Below are positions 6,183-13,719 of a DNA stretch of 27,225 nucleotides, piece after piece. Each line of letters begins with the position of its first letter. Position 1 is the stretch's first letter. This DNA comes from DAIDKA01 sp049792815 (GTDB taxonomy: Bacteria; Pseudomonadota; Gammaproteobacteria; Steroidobacterales; Steroidobacteraceae): the NCBI GenBank assembly GCA_049792815.1, contig JBARBG010000128.1:1-27225 (forward strand), given 5' to 3'. Both the position numbers and the translations under genes were made by a program. The notes below the pieces were generated by a model. That model had not been told where the DNA came from, did not search any database, and worked only from the letters and a program-made list of their open reading frames with translations.

Positions 6183-7316
6183 CTACTGCTGAAATTCCGG
6201 CGTCATGTCCTTGCAAGGCAGCTTCTGAAACGGTACTTCCGACAGATACATGATGTCGTAACTCTCGTACGGAGCCGCCAGGTAGACCGGATCCGTGACC
6301 GAATAGTCGCGCCGCAGCGAAGACTTCTGCGGATCGAACGTGAAGCGCTCGACGATATGCATCAGCTGGCTGTTGAGCGTGGGCGGCGACAGCACGCCTG
6401 CAGTAAACCCCACGGTATCGACCACCAGCGTATTGCCTTCCCAGCGGCCGATCGAGTGGCCGGCATAGCTCGGCGTGAGAGGATCCGGGTGCTTGGCCAT
6501 GCCGACGTGGATACGGCGGTCGAAGTTGTACAGACCGTACTGGATGTCGATGACCTTCTCGCCGCTCGCCGTGGTCTTTTGCTCGAACCGGTTGATCGGC
6601 CAGTCCGCAGTCCAGTCCCGGATGATGCTCGTGGGCTTGCAGGCGTACCACGGATTGTCCTTCGGCGCCCGGTTTCTGAAGGCGCCGGCTTCTTTCTGGC
6701 CTTCGGCGGTGTACACGGCTTTCGGCCGCGGCGGCTGCGTGGCCTGAACCTGCTGCAACGTGATCCGGCCGGCCGCGAACGCCGGTGACAGACTCTTCGG
6801 AATCATGGAGCCGTTGCCGCCGCTCGGGGGAACGGTGAGCACAAGTTGCTCCACGGCCCAGTCGCCGCTGATGTTCGGCTGGCCATCGGCGAGGCGCAAC
6901 GGGCGTTTCGAGCTATCGAGCGCTGTCGTCTGGAACTGATCGTTGCGATTCACCATGGGCGCATTGCCGAGCTTGAAATTCTCGGTGTAGCAGGCATTGG
7001 GATCCGTTCGGTGGGGGTGCCCGTCGACCTCGATGTGCATGCCTACTTTGAACATCTCGGGGGACCAGCCGGAACGCCTCAGCAGCCCGGCCGCACGCAT
7101 CTCGCAGCGCATGTGCGACCTCGTGCCGTGTTCGTCGACTGCGTCGATTTCCATGTAAGAGTGCGGATTGATCAGGTGAATCTCGATGAGGGTTCCTGAC
7201 CAGTGCTTCGCCACGCCCATATCGAACTGCCCGAAACTATGGTGAGCCAGCGCAGGCCCGGCGAGGCCACCGAGCACGGCTGCGAAAATGGTCAACCGGA
7301 CGATCTTGTGTGACAT
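6183..7316 (-). CDS. Secreted DUF6152-family protein
   Basis: This encodes 377 residues with a Sec signal peptide ending ALA before HHSFGQFD. The N-terminal 110 residues (HHSFGxFD, SGTLIEIHLINPHSYMEI, then MRAAGLLRRSGWSPEMFKVG) match the DUF6152 pattern; the His-His after cleavage and NPH are conserved there. The C-terminal 200 residues carry the linked pattern GRWEGNTLVVDTVGF and VERFTFDP. These proteins are common in Steroidobacteraceae and related soil bacteria; their role is unknown, though metal binding through the exposed His-His is plausible. The gene stands alone, and a decayed dusA fragment lies about 150 bp upstream. Confidence 0.75.
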   Translation of the reverse strand: MSHKIVRLTIFAAVLGGLAGPALAHHSFGQFDMGVAKHWSGTLIEIHLINPHSYMEIDAVDEHGTRSHMRCEMRAAGLLRRSGWSPEMFKVGMHIEVDGHPHRTDPNACYTENFKLGNAPMVNRNDQFQTTALDSSKRPLRLADGQPNISGDWAVEQLVLTVPPSGGNGSMIPKSLSPAFAAGRITLQQVQATQPPRPKAVYTAEGQKEAGAFRNRAPKDNPWYACKPTSIIRDWTADWPINRFEQKTTASGEKVIDIQYGLYNFDRRIHVGMAKHPDPLTPSYAGHSIGRWEGNTLVVDTVGFTAGVLSPPTLNSQLMHIVERFTFDPQKSSLRRDYSVTDPVYLAAPYESYDIMYLSEVPFQKLPCKDMTPEFQQ

Positions 7317-7761
7317 GGACCTGTCCCCCTCGCATCATTTGTTCTTCTAGAGCCAGTATACGGGCGCCAATCCGACTTGGCTTCTGGATCCATGAAGTTG
7401 AGGAGACGTACAGGGGACAAAGCTTTTAAGCCATCGCCAAGTGATTGATGCTCAAGACAGTTTAGCGATCGTCGGTCCAGTCCATCTTGGGAGAGACTGA
7501 GATCCGCCGATCAGGCGGTTCTCGGAGTTTCTGTGGGCATTCCATCGAGGCTAGTTTGGTCAATACGCTGCGCAACCTTGCATATCTGATTATCTCGGCA
7601 TTGGAAGCACCATCGCGCGACCGTAATGAGATAAGAACAGATCACGCTTGATTTTGTAAGATTTTCGAAAGGTTTTGATCCCGAATATGGCAACATCCAG
7701 CTTGGGCCTGAGCACCGTTGGGCTAGTATCTTGATGATCCCCGAAAGAGCCCTTCGCCGGT
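7317..7761. other. Divergent intergenic region with dusA relic
   Basis: This 445-bp gap separates the minus-strand DUF6152 gene from the plus-strand sigma-factor gene. It contains the dusA 5' fragment at 7462-7540; otherwise I see no gene or clear regulatory element. It should contain promoters for both flanking genes. Confidence 0.4.
7462..7540 (-). pseudogene. dusA 5'-end fragment (candidate attachment-site relic B)
   Basis: On the minus strand one frame reads DRRISVSPKMDWTDDR then TAA (7462-7464), again the DusA N-terminal signature. An ATG at 7538-7540 with MPTETP resembles the start MPTNPAETP of relic A, but frame and length between start and signature are disturbed by deletion. Same orientation as relic A, about 6.9 kb away, so the pair are direct repeats that could be the attL/attR of an old island. 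Confidence 0.55.
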
Positions 7762-8337
7762 ATGTGCGCTGCGTCCACCTTCGTTCCCGATGAACTCTTC
7801 CAGCGCTGGCTCGCGGGAGATGCGGGCGCGCTGCAGGATCTTCTGCCCGTGGTCTACGAGGAACTGCGCCAAGTCGCCAAGCGCCACCTGCGCGCAGAGC
7901 GCGCCGACCACACGCTGCAGACTACGGCACTGATCCACGAGACGTACTTGCGCCTGGTGGACCAGAGCCCGAAAGACGTGCGCAGTCGCACCCACTTCAT
8001 TGCGCTCAGCTCGCACCTGATGCGCCAGATTCTCGTCGACCATGCCCGAAAACGCCTGGCCGACAAGCGTCGCGGCGGCTATCGGATCACATTATCTGAT
8101 GAGCTTGCCGCACCTCAGCAGTCCGAAATCGACGTACTTGCCGTGGATGAGGCCCTGTCACGCCTGGCACTGCTGGATCCGCAACAGGCCCGCATCACCG
8201 AACTGCGGTATTTCGGCGGCCTGTCCATCCAGGAGACCTCACTGGCTTTGGGCGTATCAGCGGCCACCGTGAAGCGTGACTGGGCCAGCGCCCGTGCCTG
8301 GCTGCACCGCGAAATGCAGCGCTCGGCCGCTCCATGA
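7762..8337 (+). CDS. ECF-type RNA polymerase sigma factor (TIGR02999-like)
   Basis: This encodes 191 residues. Region 2 is visible as QRWLAGDAGALQDLLPVVYEEL with LIHETYLRLV and the core-binding/-10 stretch THFIALSSHLMRQILVDHARKRLADKRGG-like; region 4 is the HTH ELRYFGGLSIQETSLALGVSAATVKRDWASARAWL. This composition is that of the ECF group found next to Ser/Thr kinases in Xanthomonadales, Planctomycetes and Acidobacteria. Its stop overlaps the kinase start as ATGA (8334-8337), so the two are translationally coupled; control of the sigma factor by the kinase is likely by analogy with this group. No anti-sigma factor is adjacent. Confidence 0.9.
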   Translation: MCAASTFVPDELFQRWLAGDAGALQDLLPVVYEELRQVAKRHLRAERADHTLQTTALIHETYLRLVDQSPKDVRSRTHFIALSSHLMRQILVDHARKRLADKRRGGYRITLSDELAAPQQSEIDVLAVDEALSRLALLDPQQARITELRYFGGLSIQETSLALGVSAATVKRDWASARAWLHREMQRSAAP

Positions 8338-10829
8338 CGCCGGAACGCTGGCAGGAAATCAAATCGGCGCTGCATGCCGCGCTGGACCTGGAGGGTAGCC
8401 AGCGCCTGGCGTATCTCGAGGGCATAGGCGCAGCCGATCCGGACCTGCGCGCGGAGCTGGATTCCCTGCTGACTGCCCATCGCGAGGCCGGCACGGGCTT
8501 TCTCAACACACCGGCATCGGCCTTATTGAGCGAGGAATTCAGTCACAACGAACTGGCGGGTCGTCGGGTCGGCAACTATCAGCTGATCGAAGAAATCGGC
8601 AGCGGCGGCATGGGCGAGGTCTACCGTGCCGTGCGGGCGGATGATGAATACCGCCAGGAGGTGGCGATCAAGCTGGTGCGCATCGGCGTGGATTTGCGTT
8701 TCGTCGGTCGCCGCCTGCGAACTGAGCGGCAGATCCTCGCACAACTTGATCATCCCAATATCGCTCGGTTGCTCGACGGCGGCAGCACGGCTGAAGGCGT
8801 GCCCTACATCGTCATGGAACTCATTCCCGGCGTGCCGATCACGCGCTTTTGTCACGAGCACGAGCTGGACACCCAGGCGCGCCTGAAGTTGTTCCTGCTG
8901 GTGTGCTCGGCGGTGGAATACGCTCATCAGCACATGATCATCCACCGCGACCTCAAACCCACGAATATTCTGGTCACTGCAGCGGGCGTGCCGAAGCTGC
9001 TGGATTTCGGTATCGCCAAGCTGCTGCAACCGGACGCCAGCGTCGAACCGCTGGACGCCACCATAAATTCTGCGCGGCTGCTGACGCCGCACTACGCCAG
9101 TCCTGAGCAACTGCGCGGAGAAGCCGTCTCGACGACCGGCGACGTCTATTCACTGGGAGTGGTGCTTTACGAGGTTCTTACCGGAGAACGGCGCGAAACC
9201 CGCGCGGGACCCGAAGCCAAACGCGCGGTGCGGCCGCGAGGTGATCTGGACAACATCCTGCGCATGGCGCTGCACCCCGAAATCAGGCGTCGCTATGCCA
9301 CGGTCGACCGTTTCGCCGAGGACATCCGTCGGCACCTGCAGCACCTGCCGGTAGTCGCCCGCCGCGATACCCTCACCTACCGGTTCTCCAGCTTCGTCGC
9401 ACGCCATACCCTCGGCACCTTTGTGGCTGCCAGCGTGGCCTGTGCGCTCATCGGCGGCATTATAATTACCACGAACGAAGCGCACATCGCCCGCGAGCAA
9501 CGCCTGCAGGCTGAGCGGCGCTTCGACGATGTGCGCAAACTCGCCAACGCACTGATATTCGACATTCATGATGCCATCCGTGACCTGCCCGGTGCAGGCC
9601 GCAGTCGGCGCCTGCTGATCGAGACCGCACTGCACTACCTGGACAAACTGTCGGCGCAGGCCGCAGGTGATACTTCGCTGCAGCTGGAACTCGCGGTGGC
9701 CTACGAAAGACTGGGTGACCTGCAGGGTGAGCCACTCGAGGCCAGCGAAGGCAACGTGACTGGGGCTCGCAACAGCTACCAGCACGCCCTGGCTTTGCGG
9801 GTCGCGAGCCTCGAGAAGGACCCGGGCAACAGGGTCGCGCGGCGCGCCATCGTCAGCAGCGCCGGCCACCTGGGCGATCTTTTGTGGATCACCCGTGACA
9901 GTGCGGGCGCCCTCACCTACCTGCAGCAGGCGCTCAGCGCCGCGCAGGCCCTGCATGCCGCCGATCCTGGCAACGCAGCCGACGGTGAACTGCTTGCCGA
10001 GTCGCAAATGAACTACGGCTACAAGCTGTTCAAGATCCGCAATGATCCCGGCACGGCACTGCCCTACATGCGCCAGGGCATCGCAGGCCTCAGTGCGGCT
10101 GTGGACCGGAGCCCGCACGATCAAGTGCTGGTTCGGACGCTTTCGCTGGCGTATACACGGGCCGCCGAGATGCTGGCTATTGACGCGCGCACCCGTGATG
10201 AGGCGCTGGCGATGAACGGCAATGCGCTGCACCTTCTGCAGTCATTGCGAACGCTCAACCCGAACAGCACCGATTACGCCCATCTCGAGGGTTTTGCGAA
10301 TTACGATATCGCCTCGCTGCTCGTGAGGATGGGACGACTCACTGAGGCAGAACCGTACGACCAGGCGGCAGCGCGGACCTTCCAGTCTCTGATGAACGCC
10401 GATCCTGCGGTTGGCGAATACCGCGTCGATCTGAGCCTGGCGCACGCCGGCCTGGCGCAGATCTACGAATATCAGGATCGGCCCGCGCAGGCGATCGAGC
10501 TGCTGCAGAACTCCTTCCGCGACGCTCCGCCGCAGAGCCCGGGTGCAGTGACCAATGCCTACTTCGGCTACGCCACCGCGATGCGCCAGGCCTTGGTGGC
10601 CGACGCCTACAAGAAACTGGCCACGGACCCCAAGCGCAGTCGGCTCCGACACCGGCAGGATTGGCAGGACGCGCGCCAGTGGTATCGCATGTCGTTGGCC
10701 ACCTATCAGGCGTTGAGCGCCGGATCGGCCGAGGCGGCGGAGAAAGTGAAAGTCATCCTCGCCGCCATTGAGCAATGTGATCGGCAGCTGGTGCCAGCGC
10801 ACCGCGTCGCCGTGAACGCGGCCTTGTAA
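8334..10829 (+). CDS. Membrane Ser/Thr protein kinase with TPR sensor domain
   Basis: This encodes 831 residues. An N-terminal helical segment (1-70, MTPERWQEIKSALHAALDLE) is followed by a complete Hanks-type kinase domain (81-345): Gly loop IGSGGMGEVYRA (88-99), Lys113 in VAIK, Glu131, catalytic HRDLKPTN (204-211), DFG (224-226) and SPE (256-258). All catalytic residues are present. One transmembrane helix spans about 360-379, and the rest (400-831) is a helical TPR-like region (for example GARNSYQHALALR, AGALTYLQQALSAA) that would lie in the periplasm and act as sensor or scaffold. The gene overlaps the sigma-factor gene by 4 bp and probably phosphorylates that sigma factor or its partners. 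The next gene starts 35 bp later. Confidence 0.93.
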   Translation: MTPERWQEIKSALHAALDLEGSQRLAYLEGIGAADPDLRAELDSLLTAHREAGTGFLNTPASALLSEEFSHNELAGRRVGNYQLIEEIGSGGMGEVYRAVRADDEYRQEVAIKLVRIGVDLRFVGRRLRTERQILAQLDHPNIARLLDGGSTAEGVPYIVMELIPGVPITRFCHEHELDTQARLKLFLLVCSAVEYAHQHMIIHRDLKPTNILVTAAGVPKLLDFGIAKLLQPDASVEPLDATINSARLLTPHYASPEQLRGEAVSTTGDVYSLGVVLYEVLTGERRETRAGPEAKRAVRPRGDLDNILRMALHPEIRRRYATVDRFAEDIRRHLQHLPVVARRDTLTYRFSSFVARHTLGTFVAASVACALIGGIIITTNEAHIAREQRLQAERRFDDVRKLANALIFDIHDAIRDLPGAGRSRRLLIETALHYLDKLSAQAAGDTSLQLELAVAYERLGDLQGEPLEASEGNVTGARNSYQHALALRVASLEKDPGNRVARRAIVSSAGHLGDLLWITRDSAGALTYLQQALSAAQALHAADPGNAADGELLAESQMNYGYKLFKIRNDPGTALPYMRQGIAGLSAAVDRSPHDQVLVRTLSLAYTRAAEMLAIDARTRDEALAMNGNALHLLQSLRTLNPNSTDYAHLEGFANYDIASLLVRMGRLTEAEPYDQAAARTFQSLMNADPAVGEYRVDLSLAHAGLAQIYEYQDRPAQAIELLQNSFRDAPPQSPGAVTNAYFGYATAMRQALVADAYKKLATDPKRSRLRHRQDWQDARQWYRMSLATYQALSAGSAEAAEKVKVILAAIEQCDRQLVPAHRVAVNAAL

Positions 10830-10864
10830 GTCGGGTAGGCGCGGATGCTGCCGGAATCGCCCTG

Positions 10865-12154
10865 ATGCCGAACGAACCGACGCGCAGCTCGAGATTCCCG
10901 CAATCGGCCTGGGATTCGCGCCTGTCAGCGTTGTTCGGCCTGGTGCTGCTGGTACGACTGCTTTATCCGTTTTTCAATTCGCCGCTGACGCATTTGTTTT
11001 CCGATCCATTGCGCCACTGGAACAATGGCGCGCGCTTTCTCGCCCCGGACCTGATTGGCGCCGGCGACCCCTACGTCTACCAGCTGTGGTTGTACCTCGT
11101 GCGCACCCTGAGCGCGGATGCGCCGGCCTGGGTTCAATTGAGCTGCGGGGTGCTGTGCGCGGCCATGCCTTACGGGTGGTATCGGGCGCTGCGCGAATTA
11201 CTGCCGCGCAACCAGGCGCTCGTCGGTGCCCTGCTCATCGCCATGGTGCCCTCGTTCCTTGGAATCTATGCCTACTTCATGAACGAGACGCTGCTGCTCA
11301 CCCTCACCGGCTTTGCATTCTGGTTGACCTTGCACACCTGGCGCACCGGGTCGCTGGCCGCCTGGACGCTGTGCTGTACGGTGTGGACATTGGCGGTGTT
11401 CACCCGCGTGGTCGCCCTGCCCATGGCCGCAGCCTGCCTGCCACTGCTGTGGCTGCTGCAGCGCCAGCGCCTCGAGCGGATGCTGATCGGGACCGTGATT
11501 GTGGGCATACTCGCAGTGGTTGCGGGCCTGCACGCCAAGGCGGTACTCGGCTACTTCGAGCCCCTCGGCAACGGCTACATCACCGAGATTTACAATCTCA
11601 GCGGCAAGCACGACATTACGCTCAACGGCGGTGCCGAGGGTAGCTACAACTTCGGCTCGCCGAGTTTTTACAATCCGACTTTTTACCCTTTCTCGGACTG
11701 GGCCACCGACCGTCGGGGCGTGGTCGCCATCCGGATTGACGTAAGACAGGGTCGGGACACCTGGATCGCTGCGCTCACGCAGGCCACCGCAGGTTCGCCC
11801 ATGAGCCGCGGTGCACGTTTGCGGGAGAATCTGTGGTTCCTGCTCTTTGGTCAGAGCTGGCCGGACAATGACCGTACCACGCTCGTGGGCTGGGCCAGCG
11901 TCTGGTGTCGATGGCTGTGGCCTGCCTTGATGCTCTACGTGGCCGCCGGTACAGTACTTCGTCGATATCGCGGGCACGAGTGGCTGTTGCCACTGTGTGC
12001 ACTGGGGATGCTGGTGTTCTTTGCCCTGCAGAGTACGGCCATCATGGAGGGCCGCTACCGCAAGCCGGTTGATCCGATTCTGCTGGCGGCTGCCATTGTG
12101 CTCTATTGTCGCACGCGCCTTGCGCCGGCCGGCGCGGCGTACAGCCGCCCATGA
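10865..12154 (+). CDS. Polytopic membrane protein, GT-C glycosyltransferase-like
   Basis: This encodes 429 residues with about ten hydrophobic helices (first LSALFGLVLLVRLLYPFF). The loop after helix 1 contains FSDPLRHWNNGARFLAPDL, resembling the acidic first loop of GT-C polyprenyl-phosphate-sugar transferases. A soluble insertion (residues 230-320, YNLSGKHDITLNGGAEGSYN) and the late ATIMEGRYRKPVDP motif are typical of dolichyl/undecaprenyl-phosphate mannose-type enzymes. The substrate cannot be told. It lies 35 bp after the kinase gene and overlaps the next gene by ATGA (12151-12154), so it is translationally coupled to the methyltransferase-like protein. Confidence 0.65.
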   Translation: MPNEPTRSSRFPQSAWDSRLSALFGLVLLVRLLYPFFNSPLTHLFSDPLRHWNNGARFLAPDLIGAGDPYVYQLWLYLVRTLSADAPAWVQLSCGVLCAAMPYGWYRALRELLPRNQALVGALLIAMVPSFLGIYAYFMNETLLLTLTGFAFWLTLHTWRTGSLAAWTLCCTVWTLAVFTRVVALPMAAACLPLLWLLQRQRLERMLIGTVIVGILAVVAGLHAKAVLGYFEPLGNGYITEIYNLSGKHDITLNGGAEGSYNFGSPSFYNPTFYPFSDWATDRRGVVAIRIDVRQGRDTWIAALTQATAGSPMSRGARLRENLWFLLFGQSWPDNDRTTLVGWASVWCRWLWPALMLYVAAGTVLRRYRGHEWLLPLCALGMLVFFALQSTAIMEGRYRKPVDPILLAAAIVLYCRTRLAPAGAAYSRP

Positions 12155-13464
12155 ACCCGGCGTTGCGGCCTGCGGTCGCACGGCCCGCATCGGCGGCGTA
12201 TTTCATTCCCAATGTGCTGGCGCTCGCGGTGGGCATCGGCGTCATCCTGGCTCTCGAGCAAAACGCGCTTCCAGGCTGGCTGGTGTCAATTCCCTATCGA
12301 GCGCTGCTGCCTTGTGCGGCCATCATGCTGGTCATCGCGACCTCCGAGTGGCTGCAGCGCCGCCGACGCGGCGCTGAACTGCCATCCTTTGCCGCCACAG
12401 CGCTGCGCCCATTGTCCTGGCGGCGCATCGGGCTGCGCCTGTGGGGCTTCGCGGCGACACTCTTGTTGCTGGGTCTGGCCTATGCGCTGTTCAGTGAGTA
12501 TTCCGGGTCGTTCTACTTCCCCTACTGGCTTTTCCTCGAGTCGCTGGCGCCGCTGCTCGCACTTGTCCCGTTCTACTTCATGTTCGCCGACGCGTACGCT
12601 CGCGACCCCGAAGATGAATACGTCCAGTTCGGTCGGATGCTGTGCGGCCGGTGGCATAGCATGGACCGCAGCATCCTCAAGCGGCACTTGCTCGGATGGC
12701 TAGTCAAGGGCTACTTCCTGCCGCTGATGGCGGTGTATCTCAGTAGCGATCTGGACCTGGTACTGGGTCTGGTACGCCAGCATGGCCTCGGCGCGCTCAC
12801 GCGCTATGACGTGTGGTTCCAACTGGCCTACACAATCGATCTGCTGTTTTGTGTCATAGGCTATACGGCCTCGACGCGACTGCTGGACTCGCACATGCGC
12901 AGCGTCGAACCGACGATGCTGGGATGGGTGGTGGCGCTGATCTGCTACCAGCCCTTCTACTCCGTCATCGGGCGGTTCTATCTCCAATATGAGGGTCGAC
13001 TGTTCTGGGACACCTGGCTGGGTCCCTGGCCCATGGTGCGCACCGCATGGGGCGCCGCGATCATCGTGTTGTCATTGACCTACAGCCTGTCCACCGTGGC
13101 ATTTGGCCTGCGTTTCTCAAACCTCACGCACCGCGGCATCATTACCGGCGGTCCTTATCGATTCAGCAAGCATCCGGCCTATCTGTCGAAGAATCTCAGT
13201 TGGTGGCTCATTTCAGTGCCATTCGTGGTCGCGAACGACGTGCCCACGACGCTGCGGCACTGCGCCGCACTGCTGCTGCTGAATGGCATCTACTGGTTGC
13301 GTGCGCGCACCGAGGAACGACACTTGAGTCGCGACCCCGTGTACGTCAACTATGCTCTCTGGATGAATGACAACGGCATACTGCGCACCCTGGGCCGCTG
13401 GTGTCCGCTGCTGCGCTTCAAGGCACCGGCAGGCGGGGCGCCGGCCGTATCCACCTCCCCATAG
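12151..13464 (+). CDS. Isoprenylcysteine carboxyl methyltransferase-like membrane protein
   Basis: This encodes 437 residues from the ATG at 12151, chosen over the upstream in-frame ATG at 12106 because it gives the ATGA overlap with the preceding gene. The N-terminal 270 residues hold about seven transmembrane helices of unrecognised family. The C-terminal 120 residues carry the ICMT/phospholipid-methyltransferase signature: GIITGGPYRFSKHPAYLSKN (S-adenosylmethionine-binding G-PY-x-x-x-HP) and RARTEERHLSRDPVYVNYA with the conserved Glu-Glu. Bacterial members methylate lipids or unknown small substrates, since protein prenylation is not expected here. Coupling to the GT-C-like gene suggests both modify a lipid-linked product. 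Confidence 0.75.
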   Translation: MNPALRPAVARPASAAYFIPNVLALAVGIGVILALEQNALPGWLVSIPYRALLPCAAIMLVIATSEWLQRRRRGAELPSFAATALRPLSWRRIGLRLWGFAATLLLLGLAYALFSEYSGSFYFPYWLFLESLAPLLALVPFYFMFADAYARDPEDEYVQFGRMLCGRWHSMDRSILKRHLLGWLVKGYFLPLMAVYLSSDLDLVLGLVRQHGLGALTRYDVWFQLAYTIDLLFCVIGYTASTRLLDSHMRSVEPTMLGWVVALICYQPFYSVIGRFYLQYEGRLFWDTWLGPWPMVRTAWGAAIIVLSLTYSLSTVAFGLRFSNLTHRGIITGGPYRFSKHPAYLSKNLSWWLISVPFVVANDVPTTLRHCAALLLLNGIYWLRARTEERHLSRDPVYVNYALWMNDNGILRTLGRWCPLLRFKAPAGGAPAVSTSP

Positions 13465-13719
13465 AAGCAGCCCCACACGCGGCACATCGAAAGTGCCGGG
13501 TGAGCACGATGGCTCAGCTGGCCAGCGAAGTCACACAGTTGAAAAATAAGGTGTTTTTCGGCATTGGGACGGCGTTCCACGCCGGCCGCTGGCGACCTTG
13601 CGAACACTCCTTGAGCCAGTTTGCCCGCGCTTGGCGCTTCTCCTTATTGAAAGGGTCTATGCGTGACACGAACGCGCGCGTGAGCGCGCTGCGTCGACTT
13701 AAAAAGTATCGGGGATGCC

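Noticed and set aside
9150..10232. 360-residue antisense frame inside the kinase gene
   Set aside because: It is the shadow of a GC-rich real gene with intact kinase motifs on the other strand.
12106..12150. Upstream ATG for the methyltransferase-like gene
   Set aside because: The ATG at 12151 gives an ATGA overlap with the preceding gene; the upstream start would overlap by 49 bp with no gain in protein features.
13541..13561. GAAAAA/TTTTTC inverted repeat as a terminator or operator
   Set aside because: The arms are simple A and T runs and could arise by chance; no supporting context.
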